Source of the DNA: Bacteroidales bacterium
GTDB lineage: Bacteria; Bacteroidota; Bacteroidia; Bacteroidales; UBA12077
Assembly (NCBI GenBank): GCA_021740225.1
Contig: JAIPAF010000004.1
Coordinates: forward strand, 1 to 36,085
Direction of reading: 5' to 3'
DNA: 36,085 nucleotides
Part shown: positions 1 to 7,952 of the stretch, one piece after another
How the letters are laid out: the number at the start of each line of letters is the position of its first letter
Position numbering within the stretch: the stretch's first letter is position 1
Notes under the pieces: generated by a model
The model's input: the letters and a program-made list of their open reading frames with translations, nothing else
Told to the model about the DNA's origin: nothing
Database searches by the model: none
Position numbers and translations under genes: made by a program

Positions 1-716
1 CATTTGCCACGCTTCAGGTTTTTCTTTGTCAACCCGGCAAAAAGCACCCGGTCCAGCTTTTTTATCCGGTATCCCAGGGTTTCGAAAATCCTCCGCACCA
101 CCCGCGTCTGTCCTGAATGGATCTCGATACCTATTTGTGTCTTATCCTCCTGATCCACGTAGCTTACAGCATCAGCAGCTACAATACCTTCTTCCAGTTC
201 GACTCCTTCGGCAATCTGTTCGAGGTGTTTTTTTGTCACAGGCTTGTCAAGAACCACATGATAAACTTTTTTCTTCTTATAACTGGGATGGGTCAGCCGT
301 TTGGCCAACTCTCCATCATTGGTCAAAAGCAACACGCCCGTGGTGTTTCTGTCCAGTCTTCCGACCGGATAAACCCTTTGAGGACATGCCTCTCTAACCA
401 GGTCCATAACGGTTTTCTGAGCGTATTTATCCTTAACAGTAGTTACACAATCTCTGGGTTTATTCAGTAATATATAAACGGGGCGTTCGTTTTGCAATAC
501 TTTGCCCTTATAACGGACTACATCGGTAGTTTTTATCTTTGTGCCCAACGCTTTTACAGTTTCGTTGTTGACGGTAATCTTACCCGAGCGGATAAGCTCA
601 TCTGCCTCGCGCCGCGAACATAATCCACTGTTGGCAATGAATTTGTTCAACCTTACCGTATCATTAGCCACGGTCGCTTTTTGCTTTTCTCTATGACTCT
701 GTCTTTTGCCTTTCAT
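1..716 (-). CDS. rRNA pseudouridine synthase, RluB/RsuA family (3' end cut by window)
   Basis: Reading the minus strand from an ATG at 716 gives 238 codons with no stop before the window edge, so the C-terminus is missing. An N-terminal S4 RNA-binding domain (about residues 20-65, with RLNKFIANSGLCSRREADEL) is followed by the pseudouridine synthase domain. The catalytic aspartate lies in GRLDRNTTGVLLLTNDG and a second family motif in the HSGQTRVVRRIFETLGY stretch. Enzymes of this family isomerise one uridine in 23S or 16S rRNA; RluB-like modification of the 23S peptidyl-transferase region is the usual assignment for this architecture, but the exact target cannot be read here. The first 16 residues are basic (KGKRQSHREKQK). 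An in-frame TAG at 723-725 fixes the start. The gene is divergent from the nuclease gene at 922. Confidence 0.88.
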   Translation of the reverse strand, partial: MKGKRQSHREKQKATVANDTVRLNKFIANSGLCSRREADELIRSGKITVNNETVKALGTKIKTTDVVRYKGKVLQNERPVYILLNKPRDCVTTVKDKYAQKTVMDLVREACPQRVYPVGRLDRNTTGVLLLTNDGELAKRLTHPSYKKKKVYHVVLDKPVTKKHLEQIAEGVELEEGIVAADAVSYVDQEDKTQIGIEIHSGQTRVVRRIFETLGYRIKKLDRVLFAGLTKKNLKRGK

Positions 717-767
717 GGCTTGCTAAATAAAATGATTCAATCTATGAGGCCCTGTATATTAAATCTA

Positions 768-775
768 CAAAGATA
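768..775 (-). promoter_or_regulatory. Candidate -7 promoter element for the pseudouridine synthase gene
   Basis: On the minus strand these bases read TATCTTTG, a full match to the Bacteroidota -7 consensus TAnnTTTG, about 52 nt before the ATG at 716. No TTTG-like -33 element is seen at the usual 19-20 nt spacing, so support is partial. Confidence 0.3.
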
Positions 776-921
776 TTAAGAAAGATTGAATTATAAGGTG
801 TAAAAGATTTGTTTAGTTGTATCAAAATAAAAGTAAATGCTCGTCCAAAATAATATATCTCCAATCTTTGGGTTTTAGAAAAAAAGATTTTTGATTGGTT
901 TCAGTACCAAAATCGGTCTGT

Positions 922-1962
922 ATGAAAAAAACATGGCTCCTGTCAATCCTTCTTTTAACGCTCTTTGCCTTTGGCCGGGGCTCCAATTACAACCCGGACA
1001 AGCGTTTCACCGTAGCTTTCTACAATGTTGAGGATCTATTCGACACCCGTAACGACCCAAACACTTATGACGATGCTTTTACTCCATCCGGTGAGAAACA
1101 CTGGACAGCAGAAAGATACATGCAAAAGCTCGATCATATTGGCAGGGTACTGACCTCACTGAATGTCCATGAATACCCTGAAATAATTGGTATGGCTGAA
1201 GTAGAGAACCGGCAGGTCTTGCTTGACCTGATCCGGTCGGACCGATTCAATAGTGCCTACTACAAAATAGTTCATGAAAACAGCCCGGATATGCGGGGCA
1301 TAGATGTGGCTATGCTCTACAGACCTGATGAATTTCAGTATATACAACATCACTCCATTCCCATCCAATTTCCTTTCGACCCGGAATCAAAAGTGCGAGA
1401 CATACTCCACATCAAAGGCGTGGCTGCCGAAAAGGATACGCTTCACGTGTTCATCAATCACTGGAAATCCAGGGCCGGCGGAAGAAAAGCTACCGAACAG
1501 AAACGGATTTATTCTGCCAGGGTACTGAAAAGATACACCGATTCGCTAATACATCATAATCCGAAGGCCCGAATCGTTATTATCGGTGATTTCAATGATG
1601 AACCCCGTAACAAAAGCCTCTCACAAGTTTTGGAGGCCGAATGTCCGGGACAGGAGAAGGAAGAAGGAAATTTATACAATCTGATGTGCGAAAAAACCAG
1701 AGATGGTAGGGGAACCTATTACTACAGAAAAGAATGGTATAGGCTGGACAACTTCATTGTGTCCTCCCCCTTGTTGAAAGAACGGGGATATCACATCAGC
1801 GGGGATAAAGTCCGGATATTTGATCCGCCATGGGTACTATATGCTCCTCCGGGTGAAGGGGAGAAAATTCCTGACCGTACTTACGGAGGTAACGACTATT
1901 ACGGCGGATACAGCGATCATCTGGCCATTTATGGAACATTCAGGTATGTATCGGAGAACTAA
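922..1962 (+). CDS. Secreted endonuclease/exonuclease/phosphatase (EEP) family protein
   Basis: The protein is 346 residues from the ATG at 922; an upstream in-frame TTG at 895 would add nine residues ahead of the signal peptide and is less likely. MKKTWLLSILLLTLFAFG is a typical export signal, so the enzyme acts in the periplasm or at the cell surface. EEP-fold metal and catalytic motifs are all visible: FYNVEDLFD (about 33-41), the metal-binding Glu in GMAEVENR (90-97), the His in FINHWKSRAGG, GDFNDEP, and the terminal YSDHLAIYG. The family cleaves phosphodiester or phosphate ester bonds (nucleases, sphingomyelinases, inositol phosphatases); the substrate is not predictable. uvrB starts 12 nt after the stop, so the two are probably cotranscribed. 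AATCTTTG at 863-870 is a 7/8 match to the -7 promoter motif. Confidence 0.85.
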   Translation: MKKTWLLSILLLTLFAFGRGSNYNPDKRFTVAFYNVEDLFDTRNDPNTYDDAFTPSGEKHWTAERYMQKLDHIGRVLTSLNVHEYPEIIGMAEVENRQVLLDLIRSDRFNSAYYKIVHENSPDMRGIDVAMLYRPDEFQYIQHHSIPIQFPFDPESKVRDILHIKGVAAEKDTLHVFINHWKSRAGGRKATEQKRIYSARVLKRYTDSLIHHNPKARIVIIGDFNDEPRNKSLSQVLEAECPGQEKEEGNLYNLMCEKTRDGRGTYYYRKEWYRLDNFIVSSPLLKERGYHISGDKVRIFDPPWVLYAPPGEGEKIPDRTYGGNDYYGGYSDHLAIYGTFRYVSEN

Positions 1963-1974
1963 GTAAAAACACTT

Positions 1975-4011
1975 ATGGATTACAGGATCACATCTAAATA
2001 CAAACCAACAGGAGATCAGCCCGAAGCCATCAAACAGCTTACCGAAGGCATACAAAGGGGTGACCGCTTTCAGACCCTGATGGGGGTCACCGGCTCAGGA
2101 AAAACCTTCACCATTGCCAACATGATCGAAAACGTCAACAAGCCCGTGCTGGTGCTGAGCCACAACAAAACTCTGGCAGCCCAGCTTTACGGAGAATTCA
2201 AGGAGTTCTTCCCGGAAAACGCCGTGGAATATTTCGTTTCCTACTACGACTATTATCAGCCCGAGGCTTACCTTCCCGTAACCGACACCTATATTGAAAA
2301 AGATCTCTCCATTAATGAAGAAATAGAAAAGCTCAGGCTGAGCGCCACCTCTTCCCTCCTTTCGGGTCGCAGAGATGTTGTGGTCGTCTCTTCCGTTTCC
2401 TGTTTATATGGCATCGGGAATCCCGATGATTTTCATAAGAACACCATTCAACTCGAAACAGGGCAGGAGATCGGCAGAAACGAGTTTCTGAGAAAACTGG
2501 TAGACAGTTTGTATTCAAGAAGTGAGATGGAATTCAAACCCGGTAATTTCAGGGTTAACGGCGATACGGTGGATGTATTCCTGGCCTACAGCGATCATGC
2601 CTATCGTGTCACCTTCTGGGGAGACGAGGTCGATGAGATCGAAAAATATGATCCTTACAACAACAGTACCATCGAGCAGGTAGACAACGCCACCATTTTC
2701 CCGGCGAACATCTTTGTAACCACCAAAGAAAGGATGCACAACGCCATCAAACAGATACAACTTGACCTCCAGGATCAAATCCAGTATTTTAAGGATCAGG
2801 GAAGAGAGCTGGAGGCCAAACGCATTAAGCAAAGAACGGAGTATGACCTGGAGATGATCCGGGAACTGGGCTATTGTCCCGGTATTGAAAACTACAGCCG
2901 CTATTTCGACGGCCGGTCACCGGGATCCCGGCCTTTCTGCCTGCTCGATTATTTTCCTGACGACTTCATCATTGTAGTAGACGAAAGCCACGTAACCATA
3001 CCTCAGATCCATGCCATGTTCGGCGGTGACTATTCCCGGAAAAAGACCCTGGTGGAATATGGCTTCCGGCTTCCGGCGGCCGTGGATAATCGTCCCCTGA
3101 AATTCGAAGAGTTCGAGAATCTACTCAACCAGGTGGTATTTGTCAGCGCTACCCCGGCAGATTACGAACTGAAAAAGAGCGGTGGTGTGTTTGTCGAACA
3201 GGTGATCAGACCTACCGGTCTGCTGGACCCGGAGATCGAAGTGCGACCCACCCTCAACCAAATCGACGACCTGATGGAAGAAGTGCGGCGACGGTCGAAA
3301 AACGACCAGCGGGTGCTGGTCACCACACTGACCAAAAGGATGGCGGAAGAGCTGACGAAATACCTGACCCGGTTCAATGTTAAATGCAGGTACATCCACT
3401 CGGACATCGATACGCTGGAACGGGTGGAGATAATGGACGGACTGAGAAACGGCACATTTGACGTGCTGATCGGTGTAAACCTGCTGCGTGAAGGGCTCGA
3501 TCTGCCAGAAGTATCACTTGTAGCCATTCTGGATGCCGACAAAGAAGGATTCCTCAGGTCTACCGTATCCCTCACCCAGACCGCAGGCAGGGCCGCCAGA
3601 CACCTGGAAGGGAAAGTCATCATGTATGCCGACAACATTACCCGTTCGATGCAGCAAACCATCGACGAAACAAACCGGCGAAGGGAAAAACAGCTTGCCT
3701 ACAACGAAAAGCACAACATCACCCCGCAGCAGATACAAAAAGCTTCCCGGTCAGTAATGGCTGACTACAGGGAAAAGATCGGGCAATACCAGCCGAGAGG
3801 CTATACCGAACCCCGGGAGCTGGATGCCGCTGCCGACCCTGTTATCCAGTACATGAACAAAGAAGCCCTGGAAAAAGCCATTGAAAAAAATAAAAAAGCC
3901 ATGGAAAAAGCTGCCTCGGAGCTTGATTTCAAAGAGGCAGCCAGGCTGAGAGACGAGATGTATGAGCTGCAGGACAGACTGGCGAAAATAACAAAAGAAA
4001 AATCAAAATAA
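1975..4011 (+). CDS. uvrB: UvrABC excinuclease subunit B
   Basis: UvrB is the damage-verifying helicase-like subunit of nucleotide excision repair: UvrA loads it at lesions, and it then recruits UvrC for the dual incisions. The 678-residue length is normal. Walker A is GVTGSGKT (37-44). The beta-hairpin that clamps DNA contains YYDYYQPEAYLP (about 90-101) and is followed by SVSCLYGIGNP (140-150). Walker B is VVDESH, motif VI is QTAGRAARH, and a C-terminal UVR domain (about the last 40 residues, with DFKEAARLRDEMYELQ) is the UvrC-contacting coiled hairpin. It follows the secreted EEP nuclease by 12 nt. Transcription probably ends at the hairpin at 4163-4193. Nothing essential is missing. Confidence 0.98.
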   Translation: MDYRITSKYKPTGDQPEAIKQLTEGIQRGDRFQTLMGVTGSGKTFTIANMIENVNKPVLVLSHNKTLAAQLYGEFKEFFPENAVEYFVSYYDYYQPEAYLPVTDTYIEKDLSINEEIEKLRLSATSSLLSGRRDVVVVSSVSCLYGIGNPDDFHKNTIQLETGQEIGRNEFLRKLVDSLYSRSEMEFKPGNFRVNGDTVDVFLAYSDHAYRVTFWGDEVDEIEKYDPYNNSTIEQVDNATIFPANIFVTTKERMHNAIKQIQLDLQDQIQYFKDQGRELEAKRIKQRTEYDLEMIRELGYCPGIENYSRYFDGRSPGSRPFCLLDYFPDDFIIVVDESHVTIPQIHAMFGGDYSRKKTLVEYGFRLPAAVDNRPLKFEEFENLLNQVVFVSATPADYELKKSGGVFVEQVIRPTGLLDPEIEVRPTLNQIDDLMEEVRRRSKNDQRVLVTTLTKRMAEELTKYLTRFNVKCRYIHSDIDTLERVEIMDGLRNGTFDVLIGVNLLREGLDLPEVSLVAILDADKEGFLRSTVSLTQTAGRAARHLEGKVIMYADNITRSMQQTIDETNRRREKQLAYNEKHNITPQQIQKASRSVMADYREKIGQYQPRGYTEPRELDAAADPVIQYMNKEALEKAIEKNKKAMEKAASELDFKEAARLRDEMYELQDRLAKITKEKSK

Positions 4012-4050
4012 TTATGCACAGGGCTAATGGATTGGAAGAATTTGATAAAT

Positions 4051-4100
4051 CAGTTGGCAACCGGCAGTTTGCAGTTGACAACCACCAATGCCAAGGTTGG
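4051..4100 (+). repeat. Degenerate GTTGGC-type short repeats downstream of uvrB
   Basis: The 3' flank of uvrB holds imperfect tandem copies of a CAGTTGGCAAC-like unit (4051-4061 and 4072-4082) and a GGTTGGCAGG variant at 4095-4104. The 10-mer CAGTTGGCAA recurs exactly on the minus strand at 7921-7930, and its core AGTTGGCA recurs on the minus strand at 21707-21714. All three lie shortly after a stop codon and in the same orientation as the gene they follow. A 70-codon open frame across this stretch has no coding character. Confidence 0.4.
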
Positions 4101-4162
4101 CAGGAGAATAAAATAGTCATTCATTGTCATTTATTATCCCTGGAGGAGAACACTCAACATAA

Positions 4163-4193
4163 AAAAATCCCGGCCATTTTCACCGGGATTTTT
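4163..4193. terminator. Bidirectional rho-independent terminator between uvrB and rpoD
   Basis: Perfect 11-bp arms AAAAATCCCGG (4163-4173) and CCGGGATTTTT (4183-4193) enclose a 9-nt loop. The flanking A and T runs give a U tract in either direction, so the hairpin can end both uvrB (+) and the convergent rpoD (-). Confidence 0.88.
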
Positions 4194-4222
4194 CCAATTA
4201 ACCAAACCATTAATGTCGAAGT

Positions 4223-5083
4223 TTAGCCTAAATATGCCTTCAGCAATTTACTTCTTGAACGATGTCTAAGCTTTCTGATGGCTTTCTCCTTGATCTGGCG
4301 TACCCGTTCCCGGGTCAGACCAAATTTATTCCCGATTTCCTCCATGGTCAAATCGGGAACACCGATGCCAAAAGTATATTTGATAATGGCTCTTTCCCTT
4401 GCTGTTAATGTGCAAAGGGTTCTTTCCACCTCGTTGTTGAGCGACTCCCTAAGCAGCGTATTGTCGGTTTTCGGTGCATTTTCGTTGGGCATGACATCGA
4501 GGAGACAATTGTCCTCATCATCACCAAAAGGAGCTTCCATAGACATCTGTTTTCCACTGACCTTCATGGTTTCGGTAACCTTTTCACTGGGCAGATTCAA
4601 TGTATCGGCCAATTCTTCTTCCGAGGGTGTTCTCTCATTCTTCTGCTCAAACCTTGCCTGCTCTTTGTTGATCTTATTCAGGGAACCCACCTGATTAAGC
4701 GGTAAACGAACGATCCTGGATTGTTCGGCAAGTGCCTGAAGGATCGATTGCCGAATCCACCAAACGGCATAGGAGATAAACTTAAATCCTTTAGTCTCAT
4801 CGAATTTTTTGGCTGCCTTAATCAGACCCACGTTGCCTTCATTAATCAGATCGGGCAAACTGAGCCCCTGATTCTGATACTGTTTGGCAACAGACACCAC
4901 GAAACGCAGGTTGGCACGGGTTAGTTTTTCCAATGCAGCCTGATCACCCTGCCGAATCCTTTGAGCCAATTGAACTTCTTCATCTACCGTGAGGAGCTCT
5001 TCCCTGCCAATCTCCTGCAAATATTTGTCTACGGAAGCGCTTTCTCTGTTTGTTATTGATTTGGTGATCTTTAACTGTCTCAT
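4223..5083 (-). CDS. rpoD: Primary RNA polymerase sigma factor (sigma-70/RpoD)
   Basis: This 286-residue protein is the short housekeeping sigma factor typical of Bacteroidota, which lack region 1.1 and the long non-conserved insert of the Escherichia coli protein. Region 1.2 includes [16 protein letters not shown]. Region 2 carries [34 protein letters not shown] and the core-binding/-10 melting segment ending in [13 protein letters not shown]. Region 3 starts near [11 protein letters not shown]. Region 4 has [20 protein letters not shown], the -35-recognising helix-turn-helix. It directs transcription of most genes in the cell, recognising in this phylum TTTG/TAnnTTTG promoters. It is a single-gene unit with a candidate promoter at 5128-5135 and the shared terminator at 4163-4193. 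Confidence 0.98.
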   Translation of the reverse strand: MRQLKITKSITNRESASVDKYLQEIGREELLTVDEEVQLAQRIRQGDQAALEKLTRANLRFVVSVAKQYQNQGLSLPDLINEGNVGLIKAAKKFDETKGFKFISYAVWWIRQSILQALAEQSRIVRLPLNQVGSLNKINKEQARFEQKNERTPSEEELADTLNLPSEKVTETMKVSGKQMSMEAPFGDDEDNCLLDVMPNENAPKTDNTLLRESLNNEVERTLCTLTARERAIIKYTFGIGVPDLTMEEIGNKFGLTRERVRQIKEKAIRKLRHRSRSKLLKAYLG

Positions 5084-5127
5084 TGGCCATAAATTTTAGG
5101 GTTTACAACAAGGTATCTGTTTATAAA

Positions 5128-5135
5128 CAAATGTA
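5128..5135 (-). promoter_or_regulatory. Candidate -7 promoter element for rpoD
   Basis: The minus strand reads TACATTTG, a full match to TAnnTTTG, 45 nt upstream of the rpoD ATG. A TTTG lies only 14 nt further upstream (plus-strand CAAA at 5150-5153), which is shorter than the usual 19-20 nt. Confidence 0.4.
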
Positions 5136-5204
5136 ATATTTCATCGAAACAAACATGAATTTTGTCGGGAAAATCTCTGGTATATTCGCCAACCCCCATG
5201 TAAA

Positions 5205-5241
5205 AGACCGGATCATTGGTATAACTCCAACGATCCGGTCT
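5205..5241 (-). terminator. Rho-independent terminator of the HtrA/DegP gene
   Basis: Arms AGACCGGATC (5205-5214) and GATCCGGTCT (5232-5241) are perfect complements, and TTGG/CCAA extends the stem inside. On the minus strand the stem is followed by a short TTTT run. It lies about 40 nt after the stop of the protease gene and upstream of rpoD. Confidence 0.75.
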
Positions 5242-5283
5242 GTATTGTATTTGTCAGGAAAAATCTTATGTCTCCTCAGGTAC

Positions 5284-6765
5284 CTACTTTTCGACCTGAT
5301 ACACGTATACGTAATCGCCGCCGGGATATAATCCTTCAAATTCCATTCTGGCTCCGTCAGGGAGCTGATTGTATATGCTCTTGATGTCATTTATATTCCT
5401 TACTTCCTTACCATTTATGGAGAGGATTATAAATCCTTCTCTGATTCCGGATTCACTAAGCTTGCCTTCTTCAAGGCTTACAACCTGTACGCCATGTGAA
5501 ACACCTGTTCTTTGTTTTTCCTGATCATCTATAGCCTTGAATTCTGCTCCCAGTTCATCCAGAGCTTGCTGACCTGTTACAAGTTCTGTACTACCTTGTT
5601 TGTTACGTAAGGTGACGTCAAATTGTTTCTTTTCTCCGTCTCTTATTACGGTAACGGTTACTTCATCGCCCGGACTATAGCTGTTGATAGTAGCTTGCAA
5701 TTCGGCCACATCACTGATCTCTTTGCCGTCGACGCTGGTTACCACGTCCCCGGGTTTAATACCGGCTCTGTCAGCAGCGCCATCCCGATTTACGGCAGCT
5801 ATGTAAGCCCCTTGGCGGGTTTCCAGGCCATACTTTTCTGCAAGTTCCTCATTTATATCCCGCACCTTAACATTGAGCATAGCCCGCTGCACTTCACCGT
5901 ATTTGATCAGATCCTGCACCACTTTACTGGCAATTTCAGCGGGAATGGCAAAAGAATATCCGGCATAGGTACCGGTAGGAGATGCAATGGCGGAGTTGAT
6001 ACCGATAAGCTCTCCTTCGATGTTAACAAGGGCACCACCGCTGTTGCCTTTATTCACTGCTGCATCGGTCTGAATAAACGACTCAATGGACAATTGATTC
6101 TCGCCGGAACGCTGATTTAAAACGCCCACTCTCCGGCCTTTTGCACTGACAATTCCGGCTGTCACAGTTGTGCCGATATTAAAAGGATTACCGACTGCCA
6201 GCACCCATTCGCCCAGTTTCATTTCCTGGGAATTACCAAATTTGAGATGGGGCAAATTCTCGGCGTCAATCTTCAGCAAAGCAAGATCGGTAGGAGGATC
6301 TGTACCAACAATTTCGGCTTTATACTCTTTCTCATTGTGCAAGGTGACGGACAATTCATCCGAACGTTGCACCACATGATTGTTAGTAACAATATAGCCG
6401 TCCGGGGAAATGATGACCCCGGAACCAAAGCCTTCCACTTCACGCCGCTGCTGTGGAGCGCGCTCATCGAAGAAAAACCGATATAAAGGATTGGTCGGCT
6501 GCTCCCGTGTAAATTGGGTTTTGACATGCACTACAGCAGGTACCGAATTCTCCGCAGCCAGAGTAAAATTGAAGCTTTCAGCCTTAAAGTCGGCCGGCAG
6601 ATTGGTGAAATGAATTCCATTCGTATCGTTTTGGCTCAACTGCTCGGCGGCAGCGAAACGATTTTGCGTATCATTGTTATTGGTTAGGCCCGAATAGATT
6701 ACCACTGTAAGCAAAGCAGCCAGGATCGCTATTACGACTGTTCCAATATGTTTTCTTATACTCAT
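5284..6765 (-). CDS. HtrA/DegP (Do-family) periplasmic serine endoprotease
   Basis: The protein has 493 residues. An N-terminal hydrophobic stretch (about 8-26) serves as signal or membrane anchor; no clear signal-peptidase I site follows, so anchoring is possible. The trypsin-like domain shows the full triad: His130 in IVTNNHVV, Asp160 in TDLALLKI, and Ser242 in NKGNSGGALVN. Two PDZ domains follow: PDZ1 (about 285-375, with AGIKPGDVVTSVDGKEI) and PDZ2 (about 405-485, with EGFIILSINGKEVRN). Members degrade or refold misfolded envelope proteins, and the PDZ domains read substrate C-termini. This role fits the BamA and Skp-like genes elsewhere in the window. It is a single gene, divergent from dapF, with its own terminator. 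It could be called degP, degQ or htrA; the sequence does not decide. Confidence 0.95.
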   Translation of the reverse strand: MSIRKHIGTVVIAILAALLTVVIYSGLTNNNDTQNRFAAAEQLSQNDTNGIHFTNLPADFKAESFNFTLAAENSVPAVVHVKTQFTREQPTNPLYRFFFDERAPQQRREVEGFGSGVIISPDGYIVTNNHVVQRSDELSVTLHNEKEYKAEIVGTDPPTDLALLKIDAENLPHLKFGNSQEMKLGEWVLAVGNPFNIGTTVTAGIVSAKGRRVGVLNQRSGENQLSIESFIQTDAAVNKGNSGGALVNIEGELIGINSAIASPTGTYAGYSFAIPAEIASKVVQDLIKYGEVQRAMLNVKVRDINEELAEKYGLETRQGAYIAAVNRDGAADRAGIKPGDVVTSVDGKEISDVAELQATINSYSPGDEVTVTVIRDGEKKQFDVTLRNKQGSTELVTGQQALDELGAEFKAIDDQEKQRTGVSHGVQVVSLEEGKLSESGIREGFIILSINGKEVRNINDIKSIYNQLPDGARMEFEGLYPGGDYVYVYQVEK

Positions 6766-6871
6766 AACAAAAGGTTTTTAAGATTTCAGTTTCATATTCG
6801 AGTACTAAAATAGCAAAATATATGCCTGTGTTCAATTTAATTTTTAACTTTAACATAAATTAACAGGACCT

Positions 6872-7681
6872 ATGTCCCAGCAATTCCACAAATATCACGG
6901 TGCCGGGAACGATTTCATCATCATTGACAACCGGCAAAAACCTTTCAAACCTGACAGCAACGTCATAGAAGGGTTGTGCAGGCGAAAATTCGGCATAGGA
7001 GCAGACGGGCTGATGCTGCTGGAAAAATCGGCAGAAGCGGATTTTTATATGCGATATTTTAACTCCGACGGGAAAGAGAGCACCATGTGCGGAAACGGCG
7101 GCAGGTGCATCGTAGCTTTTGCTCGTGATCTGGGGATTATTGACAGGAATACTCAATTTTTGGCTTCCGATGGAGAACATAAGGCATTAATCAAAGAGGA
7201 CAATTTGATTGCCCTAAAAATGCAGGATGTTGAACGGGTCAAAATCTTCGATGACCATTTTTTTGTAGATACCGGGTCGCCCCACTACGTCCGCTTTGTT
7301 GATAATCTGTCAAAAGTGCCCGTTTATGAGGAAGGGAAAAAAATACGCTACAATACCGGCATATCTGAAACCGGCACCAATGTCAATTTTGTCTCCTTTG
7401 AAAAGGAGGGGCTGATATCAATTCGTACCTACGAAAGAGGGGTTGAGAATGAAACCCTTGCCTGCGGAACCGGTGCAGTGGCTTCTGCCATCAGTGCATG
7501 CCTCCACTCCCATACTGACAAAAATTCATACACGGTCAATGCTATGGGCGGGAGGCTCCATGTGTCATTCGAACCGGCCGGCGGAAACCGGTTTACCAAT
7601 GTTTGGCTCACGGGGCCTGCCGAATATGTGTTTGAAGGAAGTTTTCCCCGGGATAGTTTGATAAAAAAGGATGATAAATAA
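6872..7681 (+). CDS. dapF: Diaminopimelate epimerase
   Basis: DapF interconverts LL- and meso-diaminopimelate, giving the peptidoglycan cross-linking residue and the precursor of lysine. The 269-residue length is standard. Both catalytic cysteines are present: Cys73 in STMCGNGGRC, and Cys198 in NETLACGTGAVASA. The N-terminal YHGAGNDFIIID motif is typical. The two halves are the pseudo-symmetric lobes of the fold. It is a single gene reading away from the HtrA gene. TAACTTTA at 6845-6852 is a 7/8 match to the -7 promoter motif, only 20 nt before the ATG. Confidence 0.97.
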   Translation: MSQQFHKYHGAGNDFIIIDNRQKPFKPDSNVIEGLCRRKFGIGADGLMLLEKSAEADFYMRYFNSDGKESTMCGNGGRCIVAFARDLGIIDRNTQFLASDGEHKALIKEDNLIALKMQDVERVKIFDDHFFVDTGSPHYVRFVDNLSKVPVYEEGKKIRYNTGISETGTNVNFVSFEKEGLISIRTYERGVENETLACGTGAVASAISACLHSHTDKNSYTVNAMGGRLHVSFEPAGGNRFTNVWLTGPAEYVFEGSFPRDSLIKKDDK

Positions 7682-7713
7682 TTACCCCCCTATTTCAGTT
7701 TGCCGGGCATCAT

Positions 7714-7845
7714 TTATTCCACCTTCGCCTTCAGTACCGGTTTGTAGCCATTAAAATAAGCATAAATCAGCAGCACTTCAAGGATAAATACAATGCCTAT
7801 AAATTGGGAGTAAAAGAAAATCAGGGCCTCTTTCCCTGGCCTCAG
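7714..7845 (-). pseudogene. Remnant: 43-codon tail of a probable membrane protein
   Basis: On the minus strand, 43 sense codons (7717-7845) run to a TAA at 7714-7716, preceded by an in-frame TAA at 7846-7848 and without a start codon. The peptide has one hydrophobic segment (FIGIVFILEVLLIYAYF) and a basic end (NGYKPVLKAKVE), which looks like the last transmembrane helix and cytosolic tail of a transporter-like protein. I do not recognise the family. The coding-like composition and lack of a start suggest what is left after deletion of a gene on the same strand as the oxidoreductase. Confidence 0.35.
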
Positions 7846-7952
7846 TTATTCTGAATAAGCTTTTCCAGTTGCTCTTTTGATCCAATACCTGCAACTACAT
7901 TATTTTGTTTGCCTCCCTGATTGCCAACTGTTTCTTGCCAACCGCCAACCAT
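7842..7952 (-). pseudogene. Remnant: 36-codon thioredoxin-like C-terminal tail
   Basis: An ATG at 7952, directly after the stop of the oxidoreductase gene, opens 36 codons ending in a TGA at 7842-7844. The last part (NNVVAGIGSKEQLEKLIQNN) resembles the final strand and helix of thioredoxins (hydrophobic VVG strand, then KxxLExxI). No CxxC domain is present. The N-terminal residues are encoded by GTTGGC-type repeat sequence, so this ATG is probably fortuitous. It is most likely a leftover gene end, though a translated small protein cannot be excluded. Confidence 0.3.
7921..7949 (-). repeat. Second copy of the GTTGGC-type short repeats
   Basis: On the minus strand this reads GTTGGCGGTTGGCAAG followed by AAACAGTTGGCAA, sharing the exact 10-mer CAGTTGGCAA with the uvrB 3' flank. 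It starts 3 nt after the stop of the 1077-residue oxidoreductase gene. Confidence 0.4.

Noticed and set aside
4014-4226. 70-codon open frame after uvrB
   Set aside because: It runs through degenerate repeats and the uvrB/rpoD terminator and overlaps the rpoD stop; no protein character.
5121-5390. 89-codon minus-strand open frame
   Set aside because: It overlaps the HtrA C-terminus in another frame and spans that gene's terminator.
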